DNA of 64,000 nucleotides from Craspedostauros australis (taxonomy: Eukaryota; Bacillariophyta; Bacillariophyceae; Mastogloiales; Achnanthaceae), in NCBI GenBank assembly GCA_026770025.1, contig JAMXDE010000009.1, forward strand, positions 62,001 to 126,000, read 5' to 3'. The notes under the pieces are model-generated. The model was not told the origin of the DNA. It saw nothing but the letters and a program-made list of their open reading frames with translations, and did no database searches. Of the stretch, positions 1-10,830 are shown piece by piece. The first letter of the stretch is position 1. The number at the start of each line of letters is the position of its first letter. The position numbers and the translations under genes are program-made.

Positions 1-69
1 CTGCAACATTGTGATAGCATTCCACGGCTGATCCATCGATTATACGCACATACTAGGATGTGGCGCGGC

Positions 70-2514
70 TCAGTAGTGACGATGTCCATGCCCATGTCCT
101 CCGTGCCCGGTCCGACCTCTCCTGGCAGCTTGCTCGGCAGCCTCGACACGTTCTCGGATGGCCGCTGGATCGTATCCCTCGTCGTACAGCTTCCTCTTGA
201 AGTCATCCGACAGAGTCTCCAGAGCGTCGCCCAGAATCTTGAATTGCTTCTCTGCCTGCTTCTGCTCCTCCACGGATTTTTGCGAATGCCGATCGGGATG
301 GTATTTGAGGCACTGCTGCTTGTACGCCTTCTTGATCTCCATCAGACTGGCGAGACTGGAGACGCCCAGCGTGCCGTAAAAGTCCGGCCGACGTTGCTTG
401 CGCACTTCAAAGTCGGCCTTCTCATAGGCCTTGTGCAGACGCATGTCGTTGCTTTCGAACCTGCGAAGGAGGTCGGACACCTCGCTCAGGGCATCCTCGT
501 GCTGACCCAGCCCATGGTAGGCCTGGAACTTGATCAGCCATGCTGGGATGTAGGCCTCCTGTGCGTACACCACGAGGGCACAGTCCTTCAGGCAATTCGC
601 ATGCTGCTTCAGCCGGAGGTAAGCCTCGGCCCTCTGCGTGTACAGGGTCGCGTACAACGGCGATCGGCTGGGGTTGGGTACGCAAATATCCAGCGCCTTC
701 GTGATGTGGTCGACCGCGCTTTGGAACCGGCGGTGGAACATGTCCTGTTTGGCGGCCGCGATGGAGGAATGAACCTGACGCGTGGTTTTGAGCGCCGTCT
801 TGATGGTTCTGGATTCCGGATCGAGACGCAGCGCCTCACGCATCAGCTTGAGGCCATGCTCGTAGTCTCCCATGAAGAACATGGCCTGTCCACGAATTTG
901 GAATGCCTCTGCATTGCGAGAATCGAACCTGAGTACACGCATGGTCATGGTCAGCGCGGCATCCGTGAGGCCCAGTCCGAGATCTGCCTTGGCGGCTCCC
1001 AGCAAAACGCAAGGTGGCATGATGGATTCCTTCATGAGACGACCGAACGATGATTTCGCGGTGGCATACTGCCTCAGCTCCAGCTGTTTCGTTGCCTGCT
1101 GGAAGCTCAGACGGTGCTTGGAAACGTAGTCGAGCTCCTTTTGCAGTGATTGGGTTCCGCTTTCATTTGGTTGTTTGGCAGAGGCAAATGCGTGCAGGCC
1201 TTCCTGAAGTCCCAGCTCCGCCTTCTCGAACCGCCCGAGTTGAAGATACGCGCGACTTTGTCGCATGTAGGCTTTGGCGTACAGTGTGTTCCATTGGATG
1301 GCGCAGCTGCTGTCCTGCAGGCACTGCGCATATTGCTGTAGCTTGAAGTCCGTGGTTGCGCGGTTGCAGAAGAGCGTTGCAAGGAGGCTGGCAGCATCCG
1401 AGGCAGGCTTGCTCGGTGTGGCATTCAGCGTCTTTGGGGTGATGAACTCATGATACTCCATGTCATCCTTGGACATGAGAACGTCTATGGCTCGCTTGTA
1501 GAGCAAGCGTGCTTGCGAAAAGTGTTGGTTGGAGAATTGATTGTTCGCCTCCTCCTTTAGCGAACTGGCCAAGGATATTTGCTGTTTGATTTTGTTTTCC
1601 AATCTCTTGATTCGGTCGATGGCAGTCACTTGATCGTTCTGAGGGCGTGCATCGACACCGTGCGTGGATTCTTTGTCATCGCTGCCTGTGCCGCTGCCTG
1701 CGTCGCTGCCTGCGCTGCTGGGATGGACGATCTGTGGCTGCTGACCTGAACCACCGTGGCTGGCTGGTATGTTATCAGATGAGGCATCAGATGAGGCATC
1801 GTGAGAGTGCTTGACTTCGCCACGACCTCTCTTGGTGGGTCGAGCTGATGGCGATCCTTGCGGCATTGGACCCGTCGCCATTCCTGCTGTGCCATCTGCC
1901 GTGGCAGCATTGGCTGAACTATCCGATACCTGCGTCTGCGAGATGTGCGCCGTCGCTGACAGAAGATGAGACTGAAGGCTGCCGTAATCTCCGGTCCAAT
2001 CACAGTGCACGCAATCGTCCTCATGCGCGGATGAGCTCGCCTTGTCATGCCCTAAGGGACACCGCACAAGCAATGACCGCAGCACCCGATGCGCCAATGG
2101 CTGGTAGGATTTGAGCGGCTGCACCATGCACGCGTGCTCCCCCATCATCATGTAGTAATGCCGCTCGCGTGCGTACGACGATGACGACAGAGAGTGCGAT
2201 TCTGCAGACTGTGATGCAGCACCGCCATTGTCAGTGTCGCTGCCATGAGTGACGGTGTTGGAGCTGTACTCCAGATTGCGGTTGCACGTGGGGCAGTTCA
2301 AGGTGATCGCGTTGGCCGGATGGTGCTGGCGTTGATGGTGCTGCACCTGCTGCTGCCTCTCTAGCCAGTGCTGCAGGCAGCTCCTGCAGAAGCAGTGCGA
2401 GCACACGGTCGTCACCAGCGCATCGTCCACGTCCACCAGACTCTGGCAGATGGTGCAGATGAAGATCCCGTAGTATCGCTCGTCGGACTCCACGAAGCCC
2501 TGATCGAATCCCAT
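70..2514 (-). CDS. RING finger / TPR / DnaJ (DNAJC7-like) co-chaperone
   Basis: Single-exon reading frame of 814 residues from the chosen start MGFDQGF; a 20-residue longer in-frame start exists at 2574 but adds only polar sequence. Near the N-terminus is a C3HC4 RING: Cys20, Cys23, Cys38, His40, Cys43, Cys46, Cys74, Cys77. A second Cys/His cluster (CPLGH ... CVHCDW ... SHLLSATAH, about residues 150-190) looks like a TRAF-type zinc finger. A Ser/Gly-rich linker follows, then several tetratricopeptide repeats (about 300-700). A J domain (711-781) holds the HPD triad at 739-741, and the tail is Gly/His-rich. TPR plus C-terminal J domain is the DNAJC7/TPR2 plan, which hands clients between Hsp70 and Hsp90. 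The RING suggests an added ubiquitin-ligase activity, which is inference. Cytosolic or nuclear: no signal peptide or membrane helix is seen. Confidence 0.88.
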   Translation of the reverse strand: MGFDQGFVESDERYYGIFICTICQSLVDVDDALVTTVCSHCFCRSCLQHWLERQQQVQHHQRQHHPANAITLNCPTCNRNLEYSSNTVTHGSDTDNGGAASQSAESHSLSSSSYARERHYYMMMGEHACMVQPLKSYQPLAHRVLRSLLVRCPLGHDKASSSAHEDDCVHCDWTGDYGSLQSHLLSATAHISQTQVSDSSANAATADGTAGMATGPMPQGSPSARPTKRGRGEVKHSHDASSDASSDNIPASHGGSGQQPQIVHPSSAGSDAGSGTGSDDKESTHGVDARPQNDQVTAIDRIKRLENKIKQQISLASSLKEEANNQFSNQHFSQARLLYKRAIDVLMSKDDMEYHEFITPKTLNATPSKPASDAASLLATLFCNRATTDFKLQQYAQCLQDSSCAIQWNTLYAKAYMRQSRAYLQLGRFEKAELGLQEGLHAFASAKQPNESGTQSLQKELDYVSKHRLSFQQATKQLELRQYATAKSSFGRLMKESIMPPCVLLGAAKADLGLGLTDAALTMTMRVLRFDSRNAEAFQIRGQAMFFMGDYEHGLKLMREALRLDPESRTIKTALKTTRQVHSSIAAAKQDMFHRRFQSAVDHITKALDICVPNPSRSPLYATLYTQRAEAYLRLKQHANCLKDCALVVYAQEAYIPAWLIKFQAYHGLGQHEDALSEVSDLLRRFESNDMRLHKAYEKADFEVRKQRRPDFYGTLGVSSLASLMEIKKAYKQQCLKYHPDRHSQKSVEEQKQAEKQFKILGDALETLSDDFKRKLYDEGYDPAAIRERVEAAEQAARRGRTGHGGHGHGHRHY

Positions 2515-4691
2515 CCTTCCGATGATAATAGAGTAGAATGGTACGTGTTCTCTTCTGTCAACAGTGCTGCGCACAACTGTACTGGCAGAGCGGATTGTTG
2601 TAGAGCAGAGCGCGAGTACGAAGATTCTCCTTCAATGTAGAATAATACGTCGCAAACAGCAAGTGTACGATTATACCATGTATTAGTAGAGTGTAGTAGG
2701 TCGTCGTGTGTTGTACGTTTGTGAATGCTGCTTTTGGTTGCATCTCGCTGTCCAGTCCTTCCTCTCTCGCCTCATCGAAGATGTTCGGAACAGCTCATTG
2801 CGACGAACAGAGTTGGTGGCAGAGCATCTCATGCTCGTTCATGGTCCACCTCCATTCGTGGCGGGAGTTCTTGTGTTGTTGTGTGATGTCACCTTCTATT
2901 TCGTTCTTTTCTTTTCTTGGGATCATCCATCAAACGAAATGCACATACATAGTCTCTTATACAAGTGTGTCCCAGTACCGAATTGATCATCCAAAGCCGT
3001 TGCTGCAACGACCGTGGCAATTGCGCAGATTTCCAATCACACGGTCAACTTCAACCTCACGGTCGATCACGAATTCGGACAGTTCAAACAAGATTCACAT
3101 TCCACGTACTCCATCGAGCACGATCTGCGCAGTCGTGTTGGGTCAGCTCCCAGCCAATGAGAAGGGAGCAGTCGACAAGTCGAACTCCAATCTCGCAAAA
3201 AGTAAACCTCGCACAATCGGACTACTGGAAGTCATGCGTATGTGCCTGCGTAAACATGGTACTGGGATACCGTAGAGCCTCTTCAATGCTGGCTTAATCG
3301 CACGGGTCGAACGCTGGATGAGACAACTCGCACAACGATCACATTTGCGAAATGGCATCACAGAAGGAGCCCAGCGCACTCTGGGGAGAGAAAATGTGAA
3401 GAGGTCCCAAATGTCTCCATCCCCGGCCACGATCCACGTCGCGTCGAGAGGTTTGGATTTGTTGCCGTTGATCGGTGAGTGTCACCCGTGTCGAGCTCTT
3501 TTCTGTGCGAGGAGGAGGAGCATCCTCGTCGTCTGTCGCTTCTCTTCGTCTGCGTTGCCTTTTGCTTTCTCTCTCTCCTCTCCCTCTCTCTTTCTTGCTT
3601 GTCGTTGAGGTGTTGTCGTTGTTGTTGTTCTTGTTGTGGTGCGATGACACGAGCTGCCATGCACGAGCTACTCGTGCGCGTTGTGAGTGGTATCGGGAAA
3701 ATCCAAATCGGCCAAGCCAGATGGCGCCTTCCTCTCCGTTGTGTGTCGACAAGGCCAACCAGTGCGTGTGTGGGAGAGGAACCAGCAGCAGCCACCACCA
3801 GGACAAGGACCAGATGTGACATGTGTGCGTTTCCTTCCCTTTCCTCCATCGTCTCCATCAACATGAGAGACATCCACATCACACACTCAAACACAAATCG
3901 ATCAGACGTTCGACATTCACAGAGTCACAATTCAGCAATCGCATCCAAGTTCGCAAGCAACCCCTACCAACATCATTGGCAGCAGCAAACAATAACACGA
4001 CAGCATTAGTGCAGAGTGAGTGAGGCCATGGCGCCAAAAACGCACGAAGCATCGTGTGCCCAAAATGTGATGCCCTTTGTTGGACGAGTGCGCGTTTGCT
4101 GCAGTTTCGATTTTCTGCCAAACGCGGTGAGGAACGGCTTTCTTGGGAAATCTGAAATTCGCGTGACTCCCAAAACGGCCGCTTCGCATCGCTACTTTTG
4201 GGCGAAGGGGGAACATCATCAAGAGAAGAATTTCTTCCATCTTTCCTCGTTTGGCCAAGTCGAGGAACCATGGCCTCGTTCTGTCCGGCCAAGGCAACGT
4301 AACAAGGCCGTGCAGCGCAAGCAACATACGACCATGAGATGATAGGGGTATGCAGTGTGCTGCAACGCGGCGTGCTACTCCACTGAAGGATGGTGTCACG
4401 TCCATCGTCTCATGTCCAAACGCGCCCAGAACACACATGAACTCACGCATCATTCTCTTTCCTGCACCTCACTCAACGTATTTGCTCCACGTCGTCACCT
4501 CCACTCTCTCTCTCTTTTCTGGCTATCTTTGTCCTCAACCAACAGATCTGCAAATCATCGAACAAATCATCAACAACCAGAGTACCGCATCGCGCAGTCC
4601 TAGCAATCAGCAATCAGGGCAGTACCCACGCCAAAGACAGCAACACCAATAGCAACATCGCAGCAACAACCCCACAACTGAAGTAGAGACT
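2515..4691. other. Divergent intergenic interval, no supported gene
   Basis: About 2.2 kb between the starts of the J-domain gene (-) and the MATE gene (+), so it should hold both promoters and 5' UTRs. The stretch 3540-3640 is pyrimidine-rich (CTCTCTCC, TTGTTGTTGTTC). Many short frames overlap on both strands with no domain-like sequence. One short open stretch at about 2987-3163 (+) has protein-like composition but no start or flanking exon I can support. Confidence 0.5.
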
Positions 4692-7600
4692 ATGACAAAC
4701 ATGTTGTCCACTACGAACAACCGCAGGCAGCAGCAGCAGAGGAGGCAAGCACAAGGGCAAAGACAAAGGCAGACCAAGGACTCTTGCAGCCATCTTTCGC
4801 AGTCCTTGCCAGCATTCACACGCGCGGTGACAGCAGCCGTCGTCATCGCAACATCGGCTCAGACAGCCGCAGCATTCCAGGCCCCACCAGCATTCACGAG
4901 TACAGGTACGCATGGCAGCATCCACAGAGGTCTCAATGCCCCACGGACTGCCAACTTCGGAGCCCAAAAGTACGATCTGAGCAACAAGTACTCGATCAAG
5001 GATGAAGAGGACCTTGCCCCCTTCGCCACGCAGGAGCAGCAGCTCCAGATCGAAGATGGTCTCGCCTCCATCGCCAACATCAACCTCAACCTTGATTCCA
5101 CCGCCGAGGCACCTGCTCTCGGCAGCATCGTCGAAACGAATAGCAACAGCGATGACGAGGAAAGGGTCGGACAGCAGTCAAAGCCAACCCCAATGCCCCT
5201 CACCGTTGAGTCGCAGGACGATGTTCCACCGCTCGCAGCAGACGTGCCCATCGATGACATTATCATCAACATGCCACAGATTCAGAGCAACAGCAACATC
5301 AATGATGCCATTGTGGGAGGAGAAGCCGTGCTCAGCGACGTTCCAAAGCTTGACATCGACGCATCGTCCACCGGCAGCCAACCGATTCTGTCCGACGATG
5401 AGACTGTCAACGCCGTCCTCGCAGCCGCAGAGCAAGCCGTTGCGGCAGCCGAAGCCAGCCTGTTGGATTCCGCTTCGGAGAGTTTGCAGATTGAGATCGA
5501 AACCGATAGCGATGAGGGAGATGTTGTCTCCATTCCATTGGTGACCACACCAATCAACCCAACAGCAGACGATGATGATGGTGCTGCAACTCCAGCATCA
5601 GCAGGCATCGCGCTAGATGCCATGGCGAGCGAGAACGATCTCAGCCTCATTGATCAGCGACCAAACAAGGTTCAGCTTCAAACAGCAGCAGCAGTCGCAC
5701 AGCAAGGAATCGAGGTCGATGATATCACCGCCAAGCTCTCTGCAGAACCAGCCGTGGACGCCGCTCCAGGCACCACAAGCGAAACGGTCGATGTCCTTGG
5801 CCAGGCCCCCAGCGTGAGGAAGATTCTCAAGTTTGCCATTCCAGCCATCGGAGTATGGTTGTGCGGACCTCTGCTCTCGCTGATTGATACATCTGCCGTC
5901 GGCGTGTTGGCCGGAACAGCACACCAGGCAGCCCTCAACCCGGCAGTCGCAGTCACAGACTACGCGGCGCTTCTTATCGTAAGTACTGACACATACGCAC
6001 ACGCGTACTTGCACCCCACGTCGTGCTCGCCTTGATCATCGACATAGTCAACGTATTCTCCACCCCCTCACAGTTTCCCCGCTTTGATCGCTTCCCATCG
6101 CTCTTTCATTCCTGTTCCTTGTTCGTCGCATCCCCATCCCCCTACCAACGCCGTACTCGACTGCTCCATACAGGCATTCATGTACACCGGTACCACCAAT
6201 CTGGTTGCCGCAGCCCAATCGAAGGACCGCAAGATGATGACCGGCTCAGGCGCCAACAACGCATCCCCCGGAGACTCCAGCACCGCAAAGACACTAGTCG
6301 GAGCGATGCAGCTTTCCACCTTTGTCGGTGCTGGACTTGGGGCCATCCTGTTCGTGTTCGCGCGACAGCTCCTCAACGCCATCATCGGTGCCAACGAAGC
6401 CATCTCGCCAGCGGTCTTCACCGCGGCCATGAAGTACGTCCGCATCCGTGCCCTCGGCATGCCCGCCGCTGCCATCATCGGCTCGGCGCAGGCGGCCTGT
6501 CTGGGCATGCAGGACATCAGATCCCCGCTCTACGTGCTGGCAGCGGCCGCACTCGTCAACTTTGTGGGAGACATGCTCTTCGTTGGAAGCTCTCATCCCT
6601 GGATTGGAGGTGCCGCTGGAGCAGCGTGGGCCACCGTGTTCTCGCAGTACGCCGCGGTCGCTCTCTTCGCCAGGTGGTTGACATCATCCGCCAAGAAGAG
6701 AGCCTCCAGTGCATCATCCGCCATGCCAACGACGCCTCCACCATCCGACACGCCATCCATCAACCTGTCTGATGCCATCATGGAGATGACCGGCAAGCCA
6801 ACCAGCCGAGGAGAATCAAGACGCACCCAACTCAAGGATGACATGGTCTCATTCCCATCCAAGAACAACGCCAATGCTGCTGCTGACGGCCAGCAGACGC
6901 CAACGCCAGAGTCGGCTGCAGTCCACTCCAAGCTCTTCCACGTGCTCCGCAGGGCCAAGCAAGCATCGAATCCCAAGCACGAAAAAACTTCTCCAATCGC
7001 ATTCCTTTCCTCCCTGCGCCGCAAGAAGCAGAGCGGAAACGGAGGCAAGGACGACGCAACCAGCAAGCCATCGGAACCATCTTTCAGCGTTCGTGGTTTC
7101 TTGAAGAACAAGTTCTCCATCCTCGATCTCGTCAGGTTGCCAGATAGGGACATCGTCAAGGAGTTCTCACCGTACGTCATGCCAGTCACATCCACGCAGT
7201 TCGGACGTGTCTCCGGATACGTCGCCATGAGCCACGTCGTGGCCAGTTCTCTGGGCACCGTCAGCATGGCAGCGCAGCAGGTGGTCGTCAGTCTCTTTTA
7301 CTGCCTCTGCCCCATCGCGGATTCCCTCAGCCTCACAGCACAGAGCTTCGTCCCAGGAATTATGGAGCACGAAGTCAGCCGTGACCGTGCCATGGCCTTA
7401 CGCAAGACCATCGTGAACTTCATGAAGGCAGGCGGGTTGATGGGTGCCGCCATCGTGGCTGCCGTCCTCGCCATCCCACTGATCTCCGGCTTCTTCACCT
7501 CGGACGCAGCAGTTGTCGCCTTGGTCAACTCGGTCGTCCCGTTGCTCGCTGGATTCTTCATCGTGCATGGATGGATGTGCTCCGCCGAAGGGCTGCTCCT

Positions 7601-7841
7601 GGGCCAAACCGACCTGGGCTTCCTGGGAAAGATGTACGCGGCCTTCTGCGTGGCAGTTCCTTGGCTCATGCTGCGCGTGAAGAACGGCGTCTTGTCGGGC
7701 ACGCGCCCAGCGCAGCTTTCATCGGTCTGGCAAATCTTCTTGGGCTACCAGCTGTTCCGCGTCGTCGCATGGGTCGGCCGAGTTGCGCAGCTGCAGAGAC
7801 GGACAGAGCGCGCCGCCGAGAAGGCAGTGCCTGCCTTCTAA
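4692..7841 (+). CDS. Plastid-type MATE family efflux transporter (two exons)
   Basis: Exon 1 is 4692-5978, the intron 5979-6173 (GTAAGT...CATACAG, 195 nt, phase 0) and exon 2 6174-7841, giving 984 residues. Removing the intron joins DYAALLI to AFMYTGTTNLVA, a typical MATE transmembrane block. The N-terminus has a basic/Gln-rich lead, a hydrophobic signal segment (about 42-60) and the cleavage motif AAAFQAPPAF, the ASAFAP-type signal for a secondary plastid. An acidic region of about 330 residues follows, then twelve or so membrane helices. Between the two six-helix halves lies a long charged insert (about residues 610-750), where most MATE proteins have a short loop. MATE proteins export organic cations or organic acids in exchange for H+ or Na+; plant plastid members (EDS5 type) move phenolics. 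The substrate here is unknown. Confidence 0.88.
5979..6173 (+). other. Spliceosomal intron of the MATE gene
   Basis: The donor GTAAGTACTG and acceptor TGCTCCATACAG bound a pyrimidine-rich 195-nt segment. Excision keeps phase 0 and restores a continuous MATE helix. The unspliced frame runs into a stop 57 nt past the donor. Confidence 0.88.
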
Positions 7842-10830
7842 GATGGTCTGTCACTTTTGTGGACAAGGAGTGCGACAGGTATCCGTACGAGCACGAGGAG
7901 ATGTACAACCAGAAAGGATCCGAGGTTAGATGGAGAATGATGGTTCCACACAGCACAATTCAAAGCTCAACACAACACAGCATAGACACGACATACAGTC
8001 GGTATTTGTTAGAGAATCAGAGTAGAGTACACATTACCACACACACACACACTCGTACATACAGGTAGAGTAGTTGTACCATACATTAGAGGCGAAATGA
8101 CAACACACAACGATGGCATCTCGAGGACACCACATCGGAGGGATCTGTTGCTGTTGTTGTTACAGTGAAAAAAGATACATATGCGAAAGGGAACAGGCGC
8201 AAAGCCCGTTCTCTACTCTGATCAGTTGCCAGAGTGTTGCCAATACGTATTATTATGTTTGTTATACTTCATTCAACGTAGCTCTACGCATTATTCCATT
8301 ACGAGCTATACTTTGCTTGTTTCTATTGCTGCAACAGCGCTCATCACATGACGCTTGATTTCCAGTTCTTAGCCGACATCATCGTCATCTGATAGCACGA
8401 TCGCACAACTGCACATCCACGATCACAGCCTCTTCACCACGCGGTTGATGTTGCATGACGGCGCGCACCTACATACCATGCGTGCTCGTACGGGTAGAGA
8501 GGTGCAAGTCCAAGCGCAAGAAACGTTACATCTGGAAGGAGAACGAAGAATAGATGACGGCCTTGGGCAGATCAAAGATTGCACCGATCATCAGATTGTG
8601 GCCGCAATTCTCCTTGGTGCGTGGTGCAAAGTTCAACTACGCACGAGTACTCATGGAGTAGTATCGAACAATCACAAGCATCGACGCTCGTATGGCACGT
8701 GCCCTGCGAGCTGCACACCGGCCCAATTTTGCATCTGCGAAGGAACACAGACAGGTACAACGAGGAAAGTGGGCTGCTCTACGATCTACTATGCCGATGC
8801 TCCACGCAATTAATCAAAGCATTCGGCAAGGTTCCGCTGAATCGTCCATGTCCTTCCAATGATCGATCCATGGTTGGATTATGCCCTCGCACAATTGTGA
8901 AAGCTGGAGAAGCGCAAGTCGAGGACATGCTACCTCAATACTCTATATTTATTTCGATATCCTCTTACACCGAATGAGACGATCCAATCCTCCTTGCATC
9001 GGACGGACGATGGCTCGTTTGAAGCGGTGGAAGTCAGCCCAGTATGCATTCGTAGTGCACCGTCCTTCGGATAGAAGATGCCATCTCTTCGCTGATGCGA
9101 GAAGGCAGGCGTACCTACCGCGGTTTACCCAATCCAAATCGCAAGCAAAGATCACCATGCGCAGATCGCCAGGGTCTGGGGCCATCGCATCCATCTCTTT
9201 GATGGACGCCACTCTACCAAAGATACGGCTAGAGCATTCTCTGTGCAGTTCGAATCTTTCATCCCCAGAGTCCCTTCCTAACCTATCCGTACGGTGCGCT
9301 GTTACATCCGAGCACATCTCCCCTCGGACGCGCGCACTCTCTCAATACATCGAAACGTCGGCTCTGTAGCCTGATACGGTACATTGCACCGTTCAGATTT
9401 ACAAGAAAGAGAGAAACAACTGCGAGCCCTGCTCTCCTCATAGTATCATACGAAGGCTGCTGCTGCGAATAGTATGGTATCTGCGCGAGTGTGCTCGCGC
9501 TATTTTGGTTCGTACGACACCCTCGATCTTTGGGAACTGCAACGTTCCACCAAACGGGACTCTGTCGACGCAAACGAGCTGACGCCGAACATGTTTGGCA
9601 TCGGTCTGTTGGAATGGCACTATTACTCGCCCATGCGATGCAGGGATTGAAGAACGACCGAGCTTCAACAGCAGGAGGTGCTGGATTGGCAATCAGGTGT
9701 TTCTCCGTGCAGCAAACCGATCAATTTTTCTGTTGGGGGAGATCATCCCTGGACGGAGACGCGAAATTTTGAATCGGATGGTCAAAATGTGGCAACGATC
9801 CAAGACTATCGCATCACCAAGACACCCGTCGACAAAAATCTTCCCACGATTGTCACGGTCGATGCCTGTTGTTTCATTCTAAACGTTATTCAGACGTTAT
9901 AAGTCGTGTATGAACACGATTTTTCAGACTGTTTCGCCCGGACGAGTCCCTTTCGTCGCCATGTTGCCAACAACAGCGTCACATTTTGATGTGCTCTTGC
10001 CCGCGACCTTGTGCCTTGTTGTCCGTTCTTTCGCTTGTGCCCGCACACGCACACACAAAGGGAAACCATCGATTTGCGATCGACAGCTACCATCACTGCT
10101 ACGTGTTGCTAATTGGCATCTGCCACTATCGCACCAATACCAACCCCATCTCAATCATCACCGTTTCCGTTCCCGCTATCGTTGTCGTTGTGATCATCCT
10201 CGGCCTTGTCTTCATCTCCGAATTTGCACAAACACAAAGTTGCAGACAAGCTCGTGCTCGTAAAAATCCATCCTCATCAACCAACGACGAGCAATAGTAA
10301 TCGACCACTACTCGCACTCGCACTCATAACATATTTCGGATCTGTCGTGTAATTCGTCGGAGCCGAAGCGATCCTGTTGCAAGCTTTGGAAAGAGAGGGT
10401 TTGGAGCCAAGGACGACGGAAGCTTCACGGCTCATACTACATTGGGAGCACCACACCGAGTCATCGAAAGCACAAAGCGCAGCGTCATAGGAGCGCATTT
10501 GCTACGCTCCACGGGGTACCACATCTCACTCACTCGCTTTGCAAGCAGGACGACTTGGGTGCTGTTGTCGCTGACGAAAGCCAATCGCAACAGTCAAGGA
10601 AGAGTCCTCAGGAGCCACCGCCGATCCAGAAGAGAGAGTGATCATAGACTAGTCAAGGTCGTCGCATCCCCCAGCTCCAACAGCCGACGTCGGTAGTCTG
10701 GTTCATACCGTCACATACTTTCGAGCAACCACACCCAGCGAACGCTTGTGTTTTGGTAGTGTCACAACTTCCCATTGCACGCAGATCAGAAAGGAGGTCA
10801 CACGCACCAAGTCCACATCAAGCTTGCACC
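7842..10830. other. 3-kb intergenic interval; weak coding-like stretch at 8.95-9.9 kb
   Basis: It holds the 3' UTR of the MATE gene (a (CA)n run near 8040-8052) and the promoter of the next gene. Several moderate frames overlap between about 8.9 and 9.9 kb. One on the minus strand (8949-9317, 122 residues) has a non-repetitive, protein-like composition, with minus-strand frames above it in other phases. No start, splice site or family is recognised. This may be a decayed gene or chance. Confidence 0.35.

Noticed and set aside
58-1053. 331-residue plus-strand frame
   Set aside because: Mirror of the J-domain/TPR gene on the other strand.
2987-3163. Short plus-strand open stretch with protein-like composition (HTVNFNLTVDHEFG)
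   Set aside because: No Met start, no supported splice sites and no family; too short to call as an exon.
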